This document shows, in pieces, positions 1 through 9,172 of a stretch of 64,000 nt of DNA. Below the pieces are notes generated by a model that searched no databases, was not told where the DNA came from, and saw nothing but the letters and a program-made list of their open reading frames with translations. The stretch's first letter is position 1; each line of letters opens with the position of its first letter. Both the position numbers and the translations under genes were made by a program. The stretch covers positions 537,340 to 601,339 of the forward strand of contig OX638356.1 in NCBI GenBank assembly GCA_951813395.1, in the 5' to 3' direction. Source of the stretch: Longimicrobiales bacterium. GTDB lineage: Bacteria > Gemmatimonadota > Gemmatimonadetes > Longimicrobiales > Gaopeijiaceae.

Positions 1-815
1 GCCACGTCCCGGAAGCCGTCGGTTGCGCCACGCCACTCCAGCTCATCCACGTCGTCGAAAAGGGCCGCGCTATCGCGTAACGTCGCGAGGTCACGAAACA
101 GGAAGGCCGCTGCGCGATTCACCCTGAGCGACTCGGCCAGCCGTTTTGCGCCCCGCACCTTGACGTCCCAGCGAAGGGGATGCCCCGGGATGTCCTCCAG
201 GTGGCCGTAGCGGGCCAGGATCGTCGCCGTGGACTTGGCCCCCCACCCGGGAACGCCCGGGAAGCCGTCGGCGCTGTCTCCCACGAGCGCGAGGTAGTCG
301 GGAATGCTGGCCGGGGCAACGCCGAACCTGGCGACCACGCCGCGCTCGTCGCGCACTTCGTCCTTCCGCCGGTCCCACTGCACCACGCGGTCGCCGACCA
401 CGCACTGGGACAGATCCTTGTCGGGAGTGCAGATGATCACCCGTTTCACGCGGGGGTCCCGACGGGCCCGGGCCGCACCCGACGCAAGCCCGTCGTCCGC
501 CTCCAGTTCCTCCATCGGCCACACGGGCACGCCCATCGCCGTGAGCGCCTCTTCCAGGGGGTGGAACTGGGCCAGCAGCGCGGGATCGATCCCCTCGCCC
601 GTCTTGTAGCCGGGCCAGAGATCATTGCGGAACGACTCGATCACGTGATCCGTCGCGACCGCCATGTGGGTGGCTCCCCGTTCCAGCATGCCGAGCAGCG
701 ATGCGATCACTCCGCGCATGCCACCCACCTCGCGGCCCGCCGCGTCTGTCGCGGATGGGGCGCCGAAGTGGTGGCGGAAGAGTTCGTAGGTGCCGTCTAC
801 GAGGTGGATGTTCAA
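1..815 (-). CDS. 5'-3' exonuclease domain protein (3' end cut by window edge)
   Basis: Encodes at least 271 residues of a stand-alone 5'-3' exonuclease like the N-terminal domain of DNA polymerase I, which removes 5' flaps and RNA primers. The translation opens NIHLVDGTYELFRHHFGAP, the usual start of this family, which places the start at TTG 815; no good ribosome site precedes it. Visible signatures are the acidic strand VIICTPDKDLSQ and the helix-3-turn-helix DNA-binding motif with GDSADGFPGVPGWG. The stop lies beyond base 1. It is divergent from the S9 peptidase with 88 bp between the starts. Family call firm; start moderately so. Confidence 0.88.
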   Translation of the reverse strand, partial: MNIHLVDGTYELFRHHFGAPSATDAAGREVGGMRGVIASLLGMLERGATHMAVATDHVIESFRNDLWPGYKTGEGIDPALLAQFHPLEEALTAMGVPVWPMEELEADDGLASGAARARRDPRVKRVIICTPDKDLSQCVVGDRVVQWDRRKDEVRDERGVVARFGVAPASIPDYLALVGDSADGFPGVPGWGAKSTATILARYGHLEDIPGHPLRWDVKVRGAKRLAESLRVNRAAAFLFRDLATLRDSAALFDDVDELEWRGATDGFRDV

Positions 816-903
816 GGGCGGGACGCGTACTATGACGGGGCTGAACAATGCAAGGTGCCCACAGTCGCCTCCCGTCGTACCGAGCGCAACAAGGAGCTGC
901 TCC

Positions 904-2976
904 ATGACTGCCGTCCCCAGTCGCCGACACCTATCCGTAGTCGCCATCGCGATCTTCGCCATCCCGTTCCCGGCGACCGCCCAGGAGACCCACGCCGCCG
1001 ACCTGCTGACGGTCGGACACTACCTGGACATGGAGCGCGTGGGCGATCCGCAGATTTCGCCGGACGGAAACCGGATCGTCTTCACCAGGTCGTGGGTGAA
1101 CAAGATGGAAGACCGCTTCGAGTCCGAAATCCGGATCATGGACGCCGACGGGGCCCGCCAGCGCCGCCTGCTGGAGGGTTCGAGTCCCCGGTGGTCTCCG
1201 GATGGCACGCGGGTGGCGTACCTCGCGCCGGGCGAGCCTTCCGGGCAGCAGATCTGGGTGCGCTGGATGGACGCGGAGGGTCCGCCCACGCAGGTCACGC
1301 GCGAAACCGAGGCCCCGAGCAACTTCCAGTGGTCGCCCGATGGGGAATACATCTACTTCCAGCGCTTCGTGGCGCACCCGAATCCCTGGCCGATCGACCT
1401 GCCGGCGCCGCCGGAGGGTGCGAACTGGACGGCGCCACCCCGGGTCATCGACCGGATCCACTACCGCTACGACCGGGTCGGATTCCTGGACGAGGGCTTC
1501 ACGCATCTGTTCCGCGTTCCGAGCGGCGGCGGCACCGCCCGCCAGCTGACCAGCGGGGAATGGAACGCCGGCGCCACCTTCGCGCCGGGCGTGGGCAACG
1601 TCGGGTACAACCTGACTCCCGACGGCGGCACCCTTCTCTTCGACGGCCTCATGGAGGATGCCGACAACCGCTATCGCGAGTCGCACATCTACGCACTGGA
1701 CCACGCGACGGGCGACATCCGCCAACTGACCTCCGAGCGCGGGCCGTGGGCGCGTCCGCTGGTGTCGCCCGACGGACGGCACATCGCGTACACGGGCTTC
1801 CCCTGGACCTCCCAGACCTACAAGACCACCGAGCTGTATGTGATGGACGCCGACGGCGGCAACGCGCGCCTCATCACGCGCGACCTCGACAGGGACATCG
1901 GCTCCTTGCACTGGTCCGAGGACTCGGGCGGCGTGTACTTCACCGCCGGCGACCGCGGCACGATGAACGTCCACTTCGCGACCACGGACGGCGAGGTCAC
2001 CCAGGTCACCGAGGGCAACCACATGCTGTCGCTCTCGTCGGCCACGGCGGCTGGCCGGGCGGTCGGCACCCTCACCTCGCCGCACGAGCCCGGCGACGTC
2101 GTCACCTACGACCTCACCCGCGCCGGCGAAATCCGTCAGCTTACCGAGGTCAACGCCGAGGTTCTCGCCGGCATGCGCCTGGGGGACGTCGAGGAGGTCT
2201 GGTACGAGTCGACCGGCGGCACCCAGGTGCAGGGCTGGATCGTCAAGCCGCCCGATTTCGATCCCGATGGGAGCTACCCGCTCATCCTGCACATTCACGG
2301 TGGCCCGCACGGCATGTACAACGTCGGGTTCAGCTATCCGTACCAGAACTTCGCGGCCAACGGCTACGTCACGCTGTATACCAACCCCCGCGGCAGCACC
2401 GGATACGGGACCGACTTCGGCAACGCCATCGACAACGGCTATCCTTCCGTCGACTACGACGACCTGATGGCCGGCGTCGACGAGCTCGTCGATCGCGGCT
2501 ACATCAACGAAGACCAGATGTACGTCACGGGCTGTAGCGGCGGCGGCGTGCTCTCCAGCTGGGTGATCGGGCACACGACGCGCTTCGCGGCGGCGGGCGT
2601 GCGCTGCCCGGTGACCAACTGGATCAGCTTCGCGGGCACCGCCGATATCACGGTCTGGGGCTACTACCGCTACCACGGCTATCCGTGGGACAATCCCGAC
2701 AAGTACCTGGAGCACTCACCGCTGATGTACGTCGACAACGTCACGACCCCCACGATCGTCATTACCGGCGAATTGGACCTGCGGACCCCGATGGCGCAGT
2801 CGGAGGAATACTACCAGGCGCTCAAGCAGCTGGGCGTGCCTACGAAGCTGCTACGCTTCCAGGAAGAGTACCACGGGACCGGCTCCAAGCCGTCCAACTT
2901 CATGCGCACCCAGCTCTACCTGATGAAGTGGTTCGAGGAGTACGGGGGCCAGCCGAAGATGACGACGGACGGATAG
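904..2976 (+). CDS. Secreted S9-family prolyl oligopeptidase-like peptidase
   Basis: 690 aa. A signal peptide (cleavage near the Ala-Gln at 25-26) is followed by a WD40/TolB-like beta-propeller with repeated SPDG motifs (about 40-420) and a C-terminal alpha/beta hydrolase domain. The triad is readable: Ser545 in GCSGGG, Asp625 in GELDLRTP and His657 in EEYHGT. The propeller normally limits access to short peptides, so a periplasmic or secreted oligopeptidase or dipeptidyl peptidase is likely. The ATG at 904 was preferred over one at 790 because AAGGAG sits about 9 bases upstream and the signal peptide begins there. GCSGGG is a less common form of the GxSxGG elbow. Confidence 0.9.
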   Translation: MTAVPSRRHLSVVAIAIFAIPFPATAQETHAADLLTVGHYLDMERVGDPQISPDGNRIVFTRSWVNKMEDRFESEIRIMDADGARQRRLLEGSSPRWSPDGTRVAYLAPGEPSGQQIWVRWMDAEGPPTQVTRETEAPSNFQWSPDGEYIYFQRFVAHPNPWPIDLPAPPEGANWTAPPRVIDRIHYRYDRVGFLDEGFTHLFRVPSGGGTARQLTSGEWNAGATFAPGVGNVGYNLTPDGGTLLFDGLMEDADNRYRESHIYALDHATGDIRQLTSERGPWARPLVSPDGRHIAYTGFPWTSQTYKTTELYVMDADGGNARLITRDLDRDIGSLHWSEDSGGVYFTAGDRGTMNVHFATTDGEVTQVTEGNHMLSLSSATAAGRAVGTLTSPHEPGDVVTYDLTRAGEIRQLTEVNAEVLAGMRLGDVEEVWYESTGGTQVQGWIVKPPDFDPDGSYPLILHIHGGPHGMYNVGFSYPYQNFAANGYVTLYTNPRGSTGYGTDFGNAIDNGYPSVDYDDLMAGVDELVDRGYINEDQMYVTGCSGGGVLSSWVIGHTTRFAAAGVRCPVTNWISFAGTADITVWGYYRYHGYPWDNPDKYLEHSPLMYVDNVTTPTIVITGELDLRTPMAQSEEYYQALKQLGVPTKLLRFQEEYHGTGSKPSNFMRTQLYLMKWFEEYGGQPKMTTDG

Positions 2977-3001
2977 GGCGCGGGCGACCGCCCACGGCGG
3001 G

Positions 3002-3520
3002 TCAGCCGGGCGTTTGCCGCTGCAGCAGACTCTTCAGCGTCCCGGTCTGTTCTTCGCTCAACAGCGCCGAGAATTCCTTGTGCAGGACTTCGAAGGCGGG
3101 ACCGAGCTGATCGGCCAGGCTGCGCATCTCCTGCATCGGCTGTCTCGCTTGCGCGTTGCCTCCGCCCGCGCCGCGCCGGGCGCCGCCACCACCGCCACCC
3201 CGCCGCGCGGCTCCCATGCGGTCACGCATCTGTGCCCGCACCCGGTCGTATCGGGCCAGGGCGCTCTCGTTGGCTTCCCGGAAGTCCGCGACCAGGACGG
3301 TCGCTCCGTCCATCTGTTCGTCGCTCAGCGCAAGGCGCTCGCTGAAACCTTCGAAGCGCTGGTCCAGGGCCTCCCACAGCCGCACCCCGGGATTGTTCGC
3401 GAATCCGCCCATTGCACCGCCGGGGCGCTGCGCGTTGACGGAACCGGGCAGGGCGGCCGCGGCCGCCACGACGACGATACCCAGTGCGAAAAGGGACTTG
3501 AGAGGTCTTGTACATGTCAT
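3002..3520 (-). CDS. Spy/LTxxQ-like periplasmic protein
   Basis: 172 aa, exported: MTCTRPLKSLFALGIVVVAA leads to a cleavage site near VNAQ. The mature part is helical and charged, with LALSDEQMDG in the N-half and LLSEEQTGTLKSLL near the C-terminus, resembling the LTxxQ motifs of Spy/CpxP-type periplasmic proteins. A Gly/Arg-rich linker (GGGGGGARRGAGGG) splits the two halves. Start chosen at 3520 because AGGAG lies 8 bases upstream. It lies just downstream of the DUF5916 gene on the same strand, so co-transcription is likely. Exact role (chaperone or metal/stress response) not shown. Confidence 0.6.
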   Translation of the reverse strand: MTCTRPLKSLFALGIVVVAAAAALPGSVNAQRPGGAMGGFANNPGVRLWEALDQRFEGFSERLALSDEQMDGATVLVADFREANESALARYDRVRAQMRDRMGAARRGGGGGGARRGAGGGNAQARQPMQEMRSLADQLGPAFEVLHKEFSALLSEEQTGTLKSLLQRQTPG

Positions 3521-3619
3521 GGAAGGGTATCTCCTGGCTGACTGTGTGAACGTGCTCGGTGGGGCCGCGGGCACCGCCCATCGCCCCGTCCCTCAAGGAC
3601 AGGCCGGCATCGCAAAGCG

Positions 3620-5842
3620 TTAGAACGCGATGAGCTTCGTCACCTTGAGCGTGACCGCCCGGTCGATCACGTTGGCCTGCCCCGGCTCGGGACTTCGGTT
3701 GCGCAGCTCCGAGTACACGACGAAGACATCGCTCAGGGGAGCGTGGATCAGGTTGAAGCGGACGTTGGTCTGCAGCTGGTCGACGGCCTCGTTGTACTGT
3801 ACGAATGCGCTCAGGAACGTCCTCGTATCGTGCGCGTACCGGAGGCGCCCGGCGAAGAGGTTGGCGTCGAAGGTTCGGCCCGCGAGCGTCAGACGATTGC
3901 GCTGCGCCGAGCCCTCCACGAACAGGTGCGCGCTGGGCCGCAGCGTGACGCCCCCGGTCACCGACGATCGCTCTCCGTCGAAAAACCCTCCCCGCGTGAC
4001 CGCCAGGGAGCCCCCCAGCTTGCGGCCGAGGTTGGACCGGTAACTGGCGGTGAACGCGCCGAAGTCGTACTCGCCCGCTGGCACGGCGACGCCGGCGATG
4101 CGCGTGGCGGCGGCAAACCGCTCGTACGACGCCGAGTATTCCATCGTAAGCAGACCGCTGTCGAGGAAGGCGACCCCAAGGCCGGGTTTGATCTCCCGGC
4201 TCTCCAGCGTCCAGCCCAGGTCGGAGAAAAGGTTGACGTCCACGTAGGGATTGAGCTCGCGCACGTGCGGGATGGCCGGCTGCGGATGCGCGCCGAGCGT
4301 CGCGAAGCCCTGTCGGACGCCTCGGCGAGCGACGAAGCCGACCCCGGGGTTGAAGTCGTCGCCGACCGTCTTGACGAGCACCGACGCCGCCCAGAGCGGG
4401 TCCCGCCATGCCACCTCCAGCGCTCCGGTCATCCTGTCGCCGCCGGCGTCCGGCTCGTCGGTCGCGGCCAGGTACGAGTTGAGCAGCATCCGCCCACCGG
4501 CCAGCCGCAGGTTGGCGTCGGCGCCGAAGGTCCGGTTGTAGGCGTCGGCCACGCCGCTGCCCGTGCCCTCGCGGTTCACGAACATGAAGCCGATGTCGCT
4601 GCTGGTCAGGACATTCTTCCTGAGGCGCACCACCGAGAAGTTCTCGCCCAGGTGCGAAGGCCCGTCCCGCGTCTGCATGTTGAGCACGCCGACCGCATAG
4701 CCCCCCAGGCGGCCCGTCATGCGGGCCCCCGCCGCGATCGGGACCGGCGTACGGTTGGCCGACAACCCGATTCGCCGACTGTGGAACAGCTTGAAGTTCT
4801 GCGGGCCGGATCCCGTGCGGAAGTTGCGGACGCGGGCGTCCTGGAAACTGAAGATTCCGTCGTTTTCCAGGAAAAAGTCCCGCTTCTCGGGAAAGAAGAG
4901 CGAGAATCGCGTGAGGTTGATCTGCTGTTCGTCCACCTCGACCTGCGAGAAGTCGGTCAGCGCGGTGACGTCCAGCGTGAGCTGGGGTGTAATCCCCCAC
5001 TTCAGGTCCAATCCTCCTTCCAGCTTCTCGGTCGAGGCGTCGTTGTCGAGTCCGTCGCGCCGAACCCCGTTGACGAACGGCTTGATCCACAGGTTCCGCC
5101 CCTGCCGCAGCCCCTCGAGCGAGGTCAGCTTGCCTGCCCGGGACATCTTGTAGACCCGGAACTGGCGGGTGAGCGGCGCCCAGCTGGAGTCTTCGGAGAT
5201 CCGCCTGATTCGGCGCGAGAAGTTGATCCCCCAGTCCTGCGGCTCGTCCGTCTCGCGGAATCGCAGCGTCGTCATCGGCACCGCGATCTCCGCCACCCAT
5301 CCGTACTCGGTGATCCTCGTCGCCACCTCGACCTCGCCCTCCCAGGCCCTGTTCACCGACTGCTGATCGTTGAAGGCCTGCGCATCGAAGAGCGCTCCGG
5401 CCGGGTTCACGGCAAAGAGGAACGCGTTCTGTCGATCCAGGTAGGTGTCGAGAGCGAAGCCGAAGATGTCCGAATCCTGGGTCGCAAAGTCCTGCTCCAT
5501 GCCAGCGGATACCAGTGCCTCGGGACGGCTGTCGTACATCGTCGCGCCGACGTAGAAGCGCTCCTGGTCGTATAGCACGCGGACGACGGTGCGCTCCGAC
5601 GACGGGACGCCCTGTACGGGAACGGACTGGTAGAAGACGCCCCTGGTGGAATCGGCCAGCCCCCACGCCGCCTCGTCCAGAATGCCGTCCAGCTCGATTG
5701 GCGAAGTGGCGCGTCTGGCCTCCAGCGATGGCCGCGGTGACGTGTCGGGGTCAATGCGGTCGACCGGTGCGACCTGGGATGCAAGCGGGTGCGGCGCGGC
5801 CACCAGGAGCGCCACAGCCAGGACGCGAAGAGGGATTGCCAA
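3620..5842 (-). CDS. DUF5916 outer-membrane protein with CBM9-like N-domain
   Basis: 740 aa. After a signal peptide ending near LASQ, residues about 45-230 form a CBM9-like sandwich (PIELDGILDEAAWGLAD, FYVGATMYDSRPEAL, WVAEIAVPMTTLRF), followed by a long beta-strand-rich region typical of DUF5916, predicted as an outer-membrane barrel (KLFHSRRIGLS, later alternating aromatic strands to a C-terminal KLIAF). Members of this family are common in Gemmatimonadota and Acidobacteriota; ligand and function are unproven, with a carbohydrate-related role a guess from the CBM9 fold. A TTGACA -35-like site lies about 80 bases upstream. Confidence 0.82.
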   Translation of the reverse strand: MAIPLRVLAVALLVAAPHPLASQVAPVDRIDPDTSPRPSLEARRATSPIELDGILDEAAWGLADSTRGVFYQSVPVQGVPSSERTVVRVLYDQERFYVGATMYDSRPEALVSAGMEQDFATQDSDIFGFALDTYLDRQNAFLFAVNPAGALFDAQAFNDQQSVNRAWEGEVEVATRITEYGWVAEIAVPMTTLRFRETDEPQDWGINFSRRIRRISEDSSWAPLTRQFRVYKMSRAGKLTSLEGLRQGRNLWIKPFVNGVRRDGLDNDASTEKLEGGLDLKWGITPQLTLDVTALTDFSQVEVDEQQINLTRFSLFFPEKRDFFLENDGIFSFQDARVRNFRTGSGPQNFKLFHSRRIGLSANRTPVPIAAGARMTGRLGGYAVGVLNMQTRDGPSHLGENFSVVRLRKNVLTSSDIGFMFVNREGTGSGVADAYNRTFGADANLRLAGGRMLLNSYLAATDEPDAGGDRMTGALEVAWRDPLWAASVLVKTVGDDFNPGVGFVARRGVRQGFATLGAHPQPAIPHVRELNPYVDVNLFSDLGWTLESREIKPGLGVAFLDSGLLTMEYSASYERFAAATRIAGVAVPAGEYDFGAFTASYRSNLGRKLGGSLAVTRGGFFDGERSSVTGGVTLRPSAHLFVEGSAQRNRLTLAGRTFDANLFAGRLRYAHDTRTFLSAFVQYNEAVDQLQTNVRFNLIHAPLSDVFVVYSELRNRSPEPGQANVIDRAVTLKVTKLIAF

Positions 5843-5894
5843 CGGCAGCTAAAGCAAACTCGACGTGTCGACTCCGAACTCGTTCATGGCTTCG

Positions 5895-5924
5895 AACATC
5901 CCGGTTTTCCTGCCCTGGTGTCAA
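5895..5924 (-). promoter_or_regulatory. Possible promoter for the DUF5916 gene
   Basis: On the minus strand a perfect -35 TTGACA (5924-5919) is followed after 18 bases by GATGTT (5900-5895), a poor -10 (3 of 6). It would give a leader of about 45 bases before the start at 5842. Weak because of the -10. Confidence 0.25.
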
Positions 5925-6082
5925 GCTGGACCCGGCCTTCTCATGAGTGTCCATTCTCACAGCTCCGGCGAGGCAGGAGCATGGCTGTATGGGACTATGG
6001 TTCCCTGACGGACCGGAACTCCGGGTCAAGTCGGCGTGTATCATACCCGCGAGGTTCCCGCGAACCATCAATCAGGATGTCC

Positions 6083-7144
6083 ATGCGCCGCACTTCGATC
6101 GGGTTCCTGTCCAGGACAGCCCGGAGGCAAGCCCTTCTTCTCGCCGTGGCCGGCTCCGCGACCGTACTCCGCGTGAGCGCCCAGGAAGTCGGCGAACGCG
6201 GGACGGTCACAGTGACCGGGACCGTCGTGAGCGAGGCGACCGGCGAGCCCATTGCCGGAGTCATCGTCCTTGCGGAGAGGTTGGGCCTCACCCTCACGAG
6301 CGATGCCCAGGGACGGTTTGTCTTCGCTGAAGTGCCCCGTGGGGTGTACGAAGTCGATCTGATTCACAAGGACCATGAGCGATTGCAAGGCGATCTCAGG
6401 ATTGACCAGCCAGGGACGTTTCTTCTCGCGATGGTCCCGACGGCCGGTCCGGACGCAGGCTTGATGACGGGGGTCGTGGGCGTTGTCACGGATCAGGTGA
6501 GTGGGGACCCGATTTCCGAGGTTGTGGTGAACGTGCCGCGTGCCGGCCGCACGGCCCGAACGGGCGCACAGGGGCGCTTCAGTCTGGGGGATCTGCCCCC
6601 GGGGCGGCATGAGATCCGGTTCTCGCATCTCGGATACGCCGTGCGGTCGGAATCGATCGATGTCCAGGTGGGTCGGGTCACCAGAGTTCAGGTGGTTCTC
6701 GACGTCAACGCCATCGCGTTGAGCCCCATTGAGGTCACGGTGGACAGACGAGACGAAGTGTTGGACGACCGGGGGTTCTATCAGCGGGAGGAAGACGGCT
6801 GGGGCTACTTCGTGGACAGGGAGGACCTGGAGACCGCGATCGAACTGACGGATGCGCTGGATCGGTTTCCGGGGGTGAGGGTCGTTTCCAACCCCGCCAG
6901 CCCCCTTCAGAGGCACCTCCGACTCCGCAACTTCGGCAGTGAGTGTGTCCCGACGATATACATCGACGGCGTCAGGATGACGGGTCTTGCGGGCTACTCC
7001 ATCAACGACATAATCGATCCGACGGTGATTGCCGGAGTTGAGATGTATCGCGGTGTGGCCGGCAGGCCGGCACAGTACTGGGGTTCCTCCTGTGGCGTCG
7101 TCCTCGTCTGGCTCCGACAGGGGAAAAGCAGGCGGGGCGGATAA
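6083..7144 (+). CDS. Carboxypeptidase-regulatory-like protein with TonB plug but no barrel
   Basis: 353 aa. Signal peptide (RRQALLLAVAGSATVLRVSA), then two carboxypeptidase D regulatory-like beta-sandwiches (about 35-115 and 130-210; TVVSEATGEPIAGVIV and GVVTDQVSGDPISEVVV), then a TonB plug-like region (about 240-345) with LRLRNFGSECVPTIYIDG and a terminal GSSCGVVLVWLR. The protein stops where the 22-strand barrel of a TonB receptor would begin. The stop is clean and no barrel frame follows, so this looks like an intended short form rather than a recent truncation. AGGA 5 bases ahead favours ATG 6083; ATG 6077 is an alternative. Possibly a partner or decoy of a SusC-type receptor (inference). 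Confidence 0.72.
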   Translation: MRRTSIGFLSRTARRQALLLAVAGSATVLRVSAQEVGERGTVTVTGTVVSEATGEPIAGVIVLAERLGLTLTSDAQGRFVFAEVPRGVYEVDLIHKDHERLQGDLRIDQPGTFLLAMVPTAGPDAGLMTGVVGVVTDQVSGDPISEVVVNVPRAGRTARTGAQGRFSLGDLPPGRHEIRFSHLGYAVRSESIDVQVGRVTRVQVVLDVNAIALSPIEVTVDRRDEVLDDRGFYQREEDGWGYFVDREDLETAIELTDALDRFPGVRVVSNPASPLQRHLRLRNFGSECVPTIYIDGVRMTGLAGYSINDIIDPTVIAGVEMYRGVAGRPAQYWGSSCGVVLVWLRQGKSRRGG

Positions 7145-7280
7145 CAGCCCGCCATCGGCACCGAACAGTCTGGCGCCGACAGGCTTGTAGCCCCACCTTG
7201 TGAAGTTCAGCGCGTCTCGTGTTCCGGGAGAATCGCGCGAGGCAACGACGAGCCTTCGGATGACGAGGAGCGAGCGAGCA

Positions 7281-7727
7281 ATGCGTGTCACGGTCGGATT
7301 GGGAATCGCGGTGATGGTCCTGGGTTGCGGCGGAGGTACGGGAGACAGTCAGGAAGCCGACGCCGGGATGGCCGATGAAGCCGCGGTGCCCGCGCGGGTG
7401 ACGATCACCGAGCCGGCCGATGGCGCCGAGGTGGACGCCGGGCCGGTGGTTTTCGTCATGGAGACCGAGGGCCTGGAGATCGTGGCCGCCGGCGTCATGG
7501 ATGCCGGTACGGGGCACCATCACCTGGTGGTCGACGGCGACGTGGATTGGGCGCTGCCGATCCCGAACGATCCCGGTGTGCACTACCACATGGGACTGGC
7601 CCAGACCGAGTTCACGATCGAGGACATGACACCGGGCGAGCACCGGGTCATCGCGGTGGTCGCCGACGGCGTGCACATCCCCCTCGATCCCCCCGTGGCC
7701 GACACCATCACGATCGTCGTTCGGTAG
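7281..7727 (+). CDS. DUF4399 lipoprotein
   Basis: 148 aa. Lipoprotein signal MRVTVGLGIAVMVLGC with lipobox VLGC, then one compact domain with the DUF4399 features: VTITEPADGAEV near the start, GTGHHHLVVDG, and a closing stretch on inheritance of the dose-like phrase TPGEHRVIAVVADG. The HHH cluster could bind metal. Domain length matches the family (about 100 aa). A GAGGAG about 11 bases upstream fits ATG 7281. First of four same-strand genes of exported proteins running to 11.8 kb. Function unknown. Confidence 0.78.
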   Translation: MRVTVGLGIAVMVLGCGGGTGDSQEADAGMADEAAVPARVTITEPADGAEVDAGPVVFVMETEGLEIVAAGVMDAGTGHHHLVVDGDVDWALPIPNDPGVHYHMGLAQTEFTIEDMTPGEHRVIAVVADGVHIPLDPPVADTITIVVR

Positions 7728-7801
7728 CACCCGTGGCAGGAGTCCCCGCTTTATCGGAAGGGCGACGCGGGGCTGCGCGACCGAACGGAAGACCGCTTGG
7801 G

Positions 7802-9172
7802 GTGCGCATCGCGCGGGCTTTGGCATGGTTGCCGGTGGGCATGGTCGTCGCGGTGTCCGGGTGCACCAATCTCGCCGACCGCGGTCTCGCCGCGCGTGTG
7901 GACGACTGGACGCTGAGCGAGGAGCGCCTGGCCGAACTGATCGTGCTGGCCCAGCCATTTCCGCTGGACTCCGCCGCCGTCCACGAGCTGGCCGTTCACT
8001 GGATGGCCGGAGCGGCCCTGTCGCTTCGCGCAGCGGCGGGGGACTCCCTGGAGGGCTCCGAGGCGCTTGCCGAGTCGACGTGGCTGGAGCAGCGGGAAGC
8101 GATGCTTACGCGAGACCGTGCAGAGCGGCTCGGCGGTGCCATCGGTCTGGATGAAGCGGCCGCGGAGCGCACTTTCCGCGAGGGAACGCTGCGGCTGATC
8201 GCGCACGTCCTGAGGCGAGTGGGTCCGGAGACTTCGTCCAGCGAACGACTGCTCCAGCAACGGACCGCCGAGCGATTGCTCTCCACGCTGGTCGAGGGCG
8301 GCTCCTGGGACCAGCTGGTGGCCGAGAGCGAGGACGCCGCGTCGCGCCAGGCGGGTGGGCTCATGGGCCTGTTCGGTCCGGGCGAGCTGCCCGTTACGCT
8401 CGACCGAACCGCGTTCCGGCTGGAACCCGGGCAGGTGTCCGGCGTGACGCAGAGTAGCGAAGGCTACCATATCCTTTACCGTCCGCGGTTCGAGGAGGTG
8501 GGGTCGCTGTACGCGAGCCGCCTGTACCAGCGGCGCCTGATCGAGACGGACATGACGGCCGCGGAGAGCGACCGGGCCACGCGCGGCTTTGTAGTGGCGC
8601 CCGGCGCCGTGACTGTGGTGGGGGTCATGGCGAACGACCCCTCGGAGTGGCTGGCGTCGCAGCAACCGCTCGCGACCTGGGGCGCGGGACCGGAAGACGT
8701 GGAAGGAGCAGCCGCGGGATCGCTTACGGCAGGAACCGTCGCTCGCTACATGTTCTTCCTGCCGCCGGAGTCACTCGCCGAGCTGACCGACGCCGATCCG
8801 GAGGCGCGTACGCGATTCGTGCGCGATCTGGGCACGCGCGAACTGCGACTGGCCGACGCGACCGCACGCGGTCTTGCGCTGGATCCGGCGGTGGCCGAGA
8901 ACTACGCACGGCTCCACGCGGACGAGATGGAATACTGGACTCGCGCCCTCGAACTGGACGGGGCCGACGCCCCGTCGCGCGACGCGCTGGCCCGGCACAT
9001 GGAGTCGGTGGTCTCTCGCCGCGAGGAGGTGCGGTCCCTCCCGCCGCTGCTGGAGGCGTGGTTGCTGGGCCGGACCGAATCGCGCATACGCGGGCGGGGC
9101 GTCCTGGCCGCGATCGTGCTGGCCGGCGGAATGCTCACGGAAGCGGGCGGCACGACCGGCAACGATCCGTGA
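7802..9172 (+). CDS. PpiC/SurA-like peptidyl-prolyl isomerase lipoprotein
   Basis: 456 aa. GTG start gives a lipoprotein signal ending in lipobox VSGC. An N-terminal SurA-like helical region (about 35-130) is followed by a parvulin domain (about 135-230) showing SWDQLVAESEDAASRQAGG, GLFGPGELP, and GQVSGVTQSSEGYHIL, which is the rotamase signature. A long helical C-region follows. It would fold outer-membrane or secreted proteins in the periplasm. Its TGA overlaps the GTG of the cytochrome gene (GTGA), so the two are translationally coupled. Upstream GTG 7733 is possible but would place residues before a good signal peptide. Confidence 0.8.
   Translation: MRIARALAWLPVGMVVAVSGCTNLADRGLAARVDDWTLSEERLAELIVLAQPFPLDSAAVHELAVHWMAGAALSLRAAAGDSLEGSEALAESTWLEQREAMLTRDRAERLGGAIGLDEAAAERTFREGTLRLIAHVLRRVGPETSSSERLLQQRTAERLLSTLVEGGSWDQLVAESEDAASRQAGGLMGLFGPGELPVTLDRTAFRLEPGQVSGVTQSSEGYHILYRPRFEEVGSLYASRLYQRRLIETDMTAAESDRATRGFVVAPGAVTVVGVMANDPSEWLASQQPLATWGAGPEDVEGAAAGSLTAGTVARYMFFLPPESLAELTDADPEARTRFVRDLGTRELRLADATARGLALDPAVAENYARLHADEMEYWTRALELDGADAPSRDALARHMESVVSRREEVRSLPPLLEAWLLGRTESRIRGRGVLAAIVLAGGMLTEAGGTTGNDP

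Noticed and set aside
180-2537. 785-codon open frame on + over the exonuclease and S9 genes
   Set aside because: Overlaps two genes with clear motifs; its translation is Arg/Pro/Gly-rich without domains, a typical shadow in GC-rich DNA.
5981-6082. Earlier start (ATG 5981) for the TonB plug protein
   Set aside because: Would place 34 residues before a good signal peptide, and the AGGAG is only one base from the ATG.
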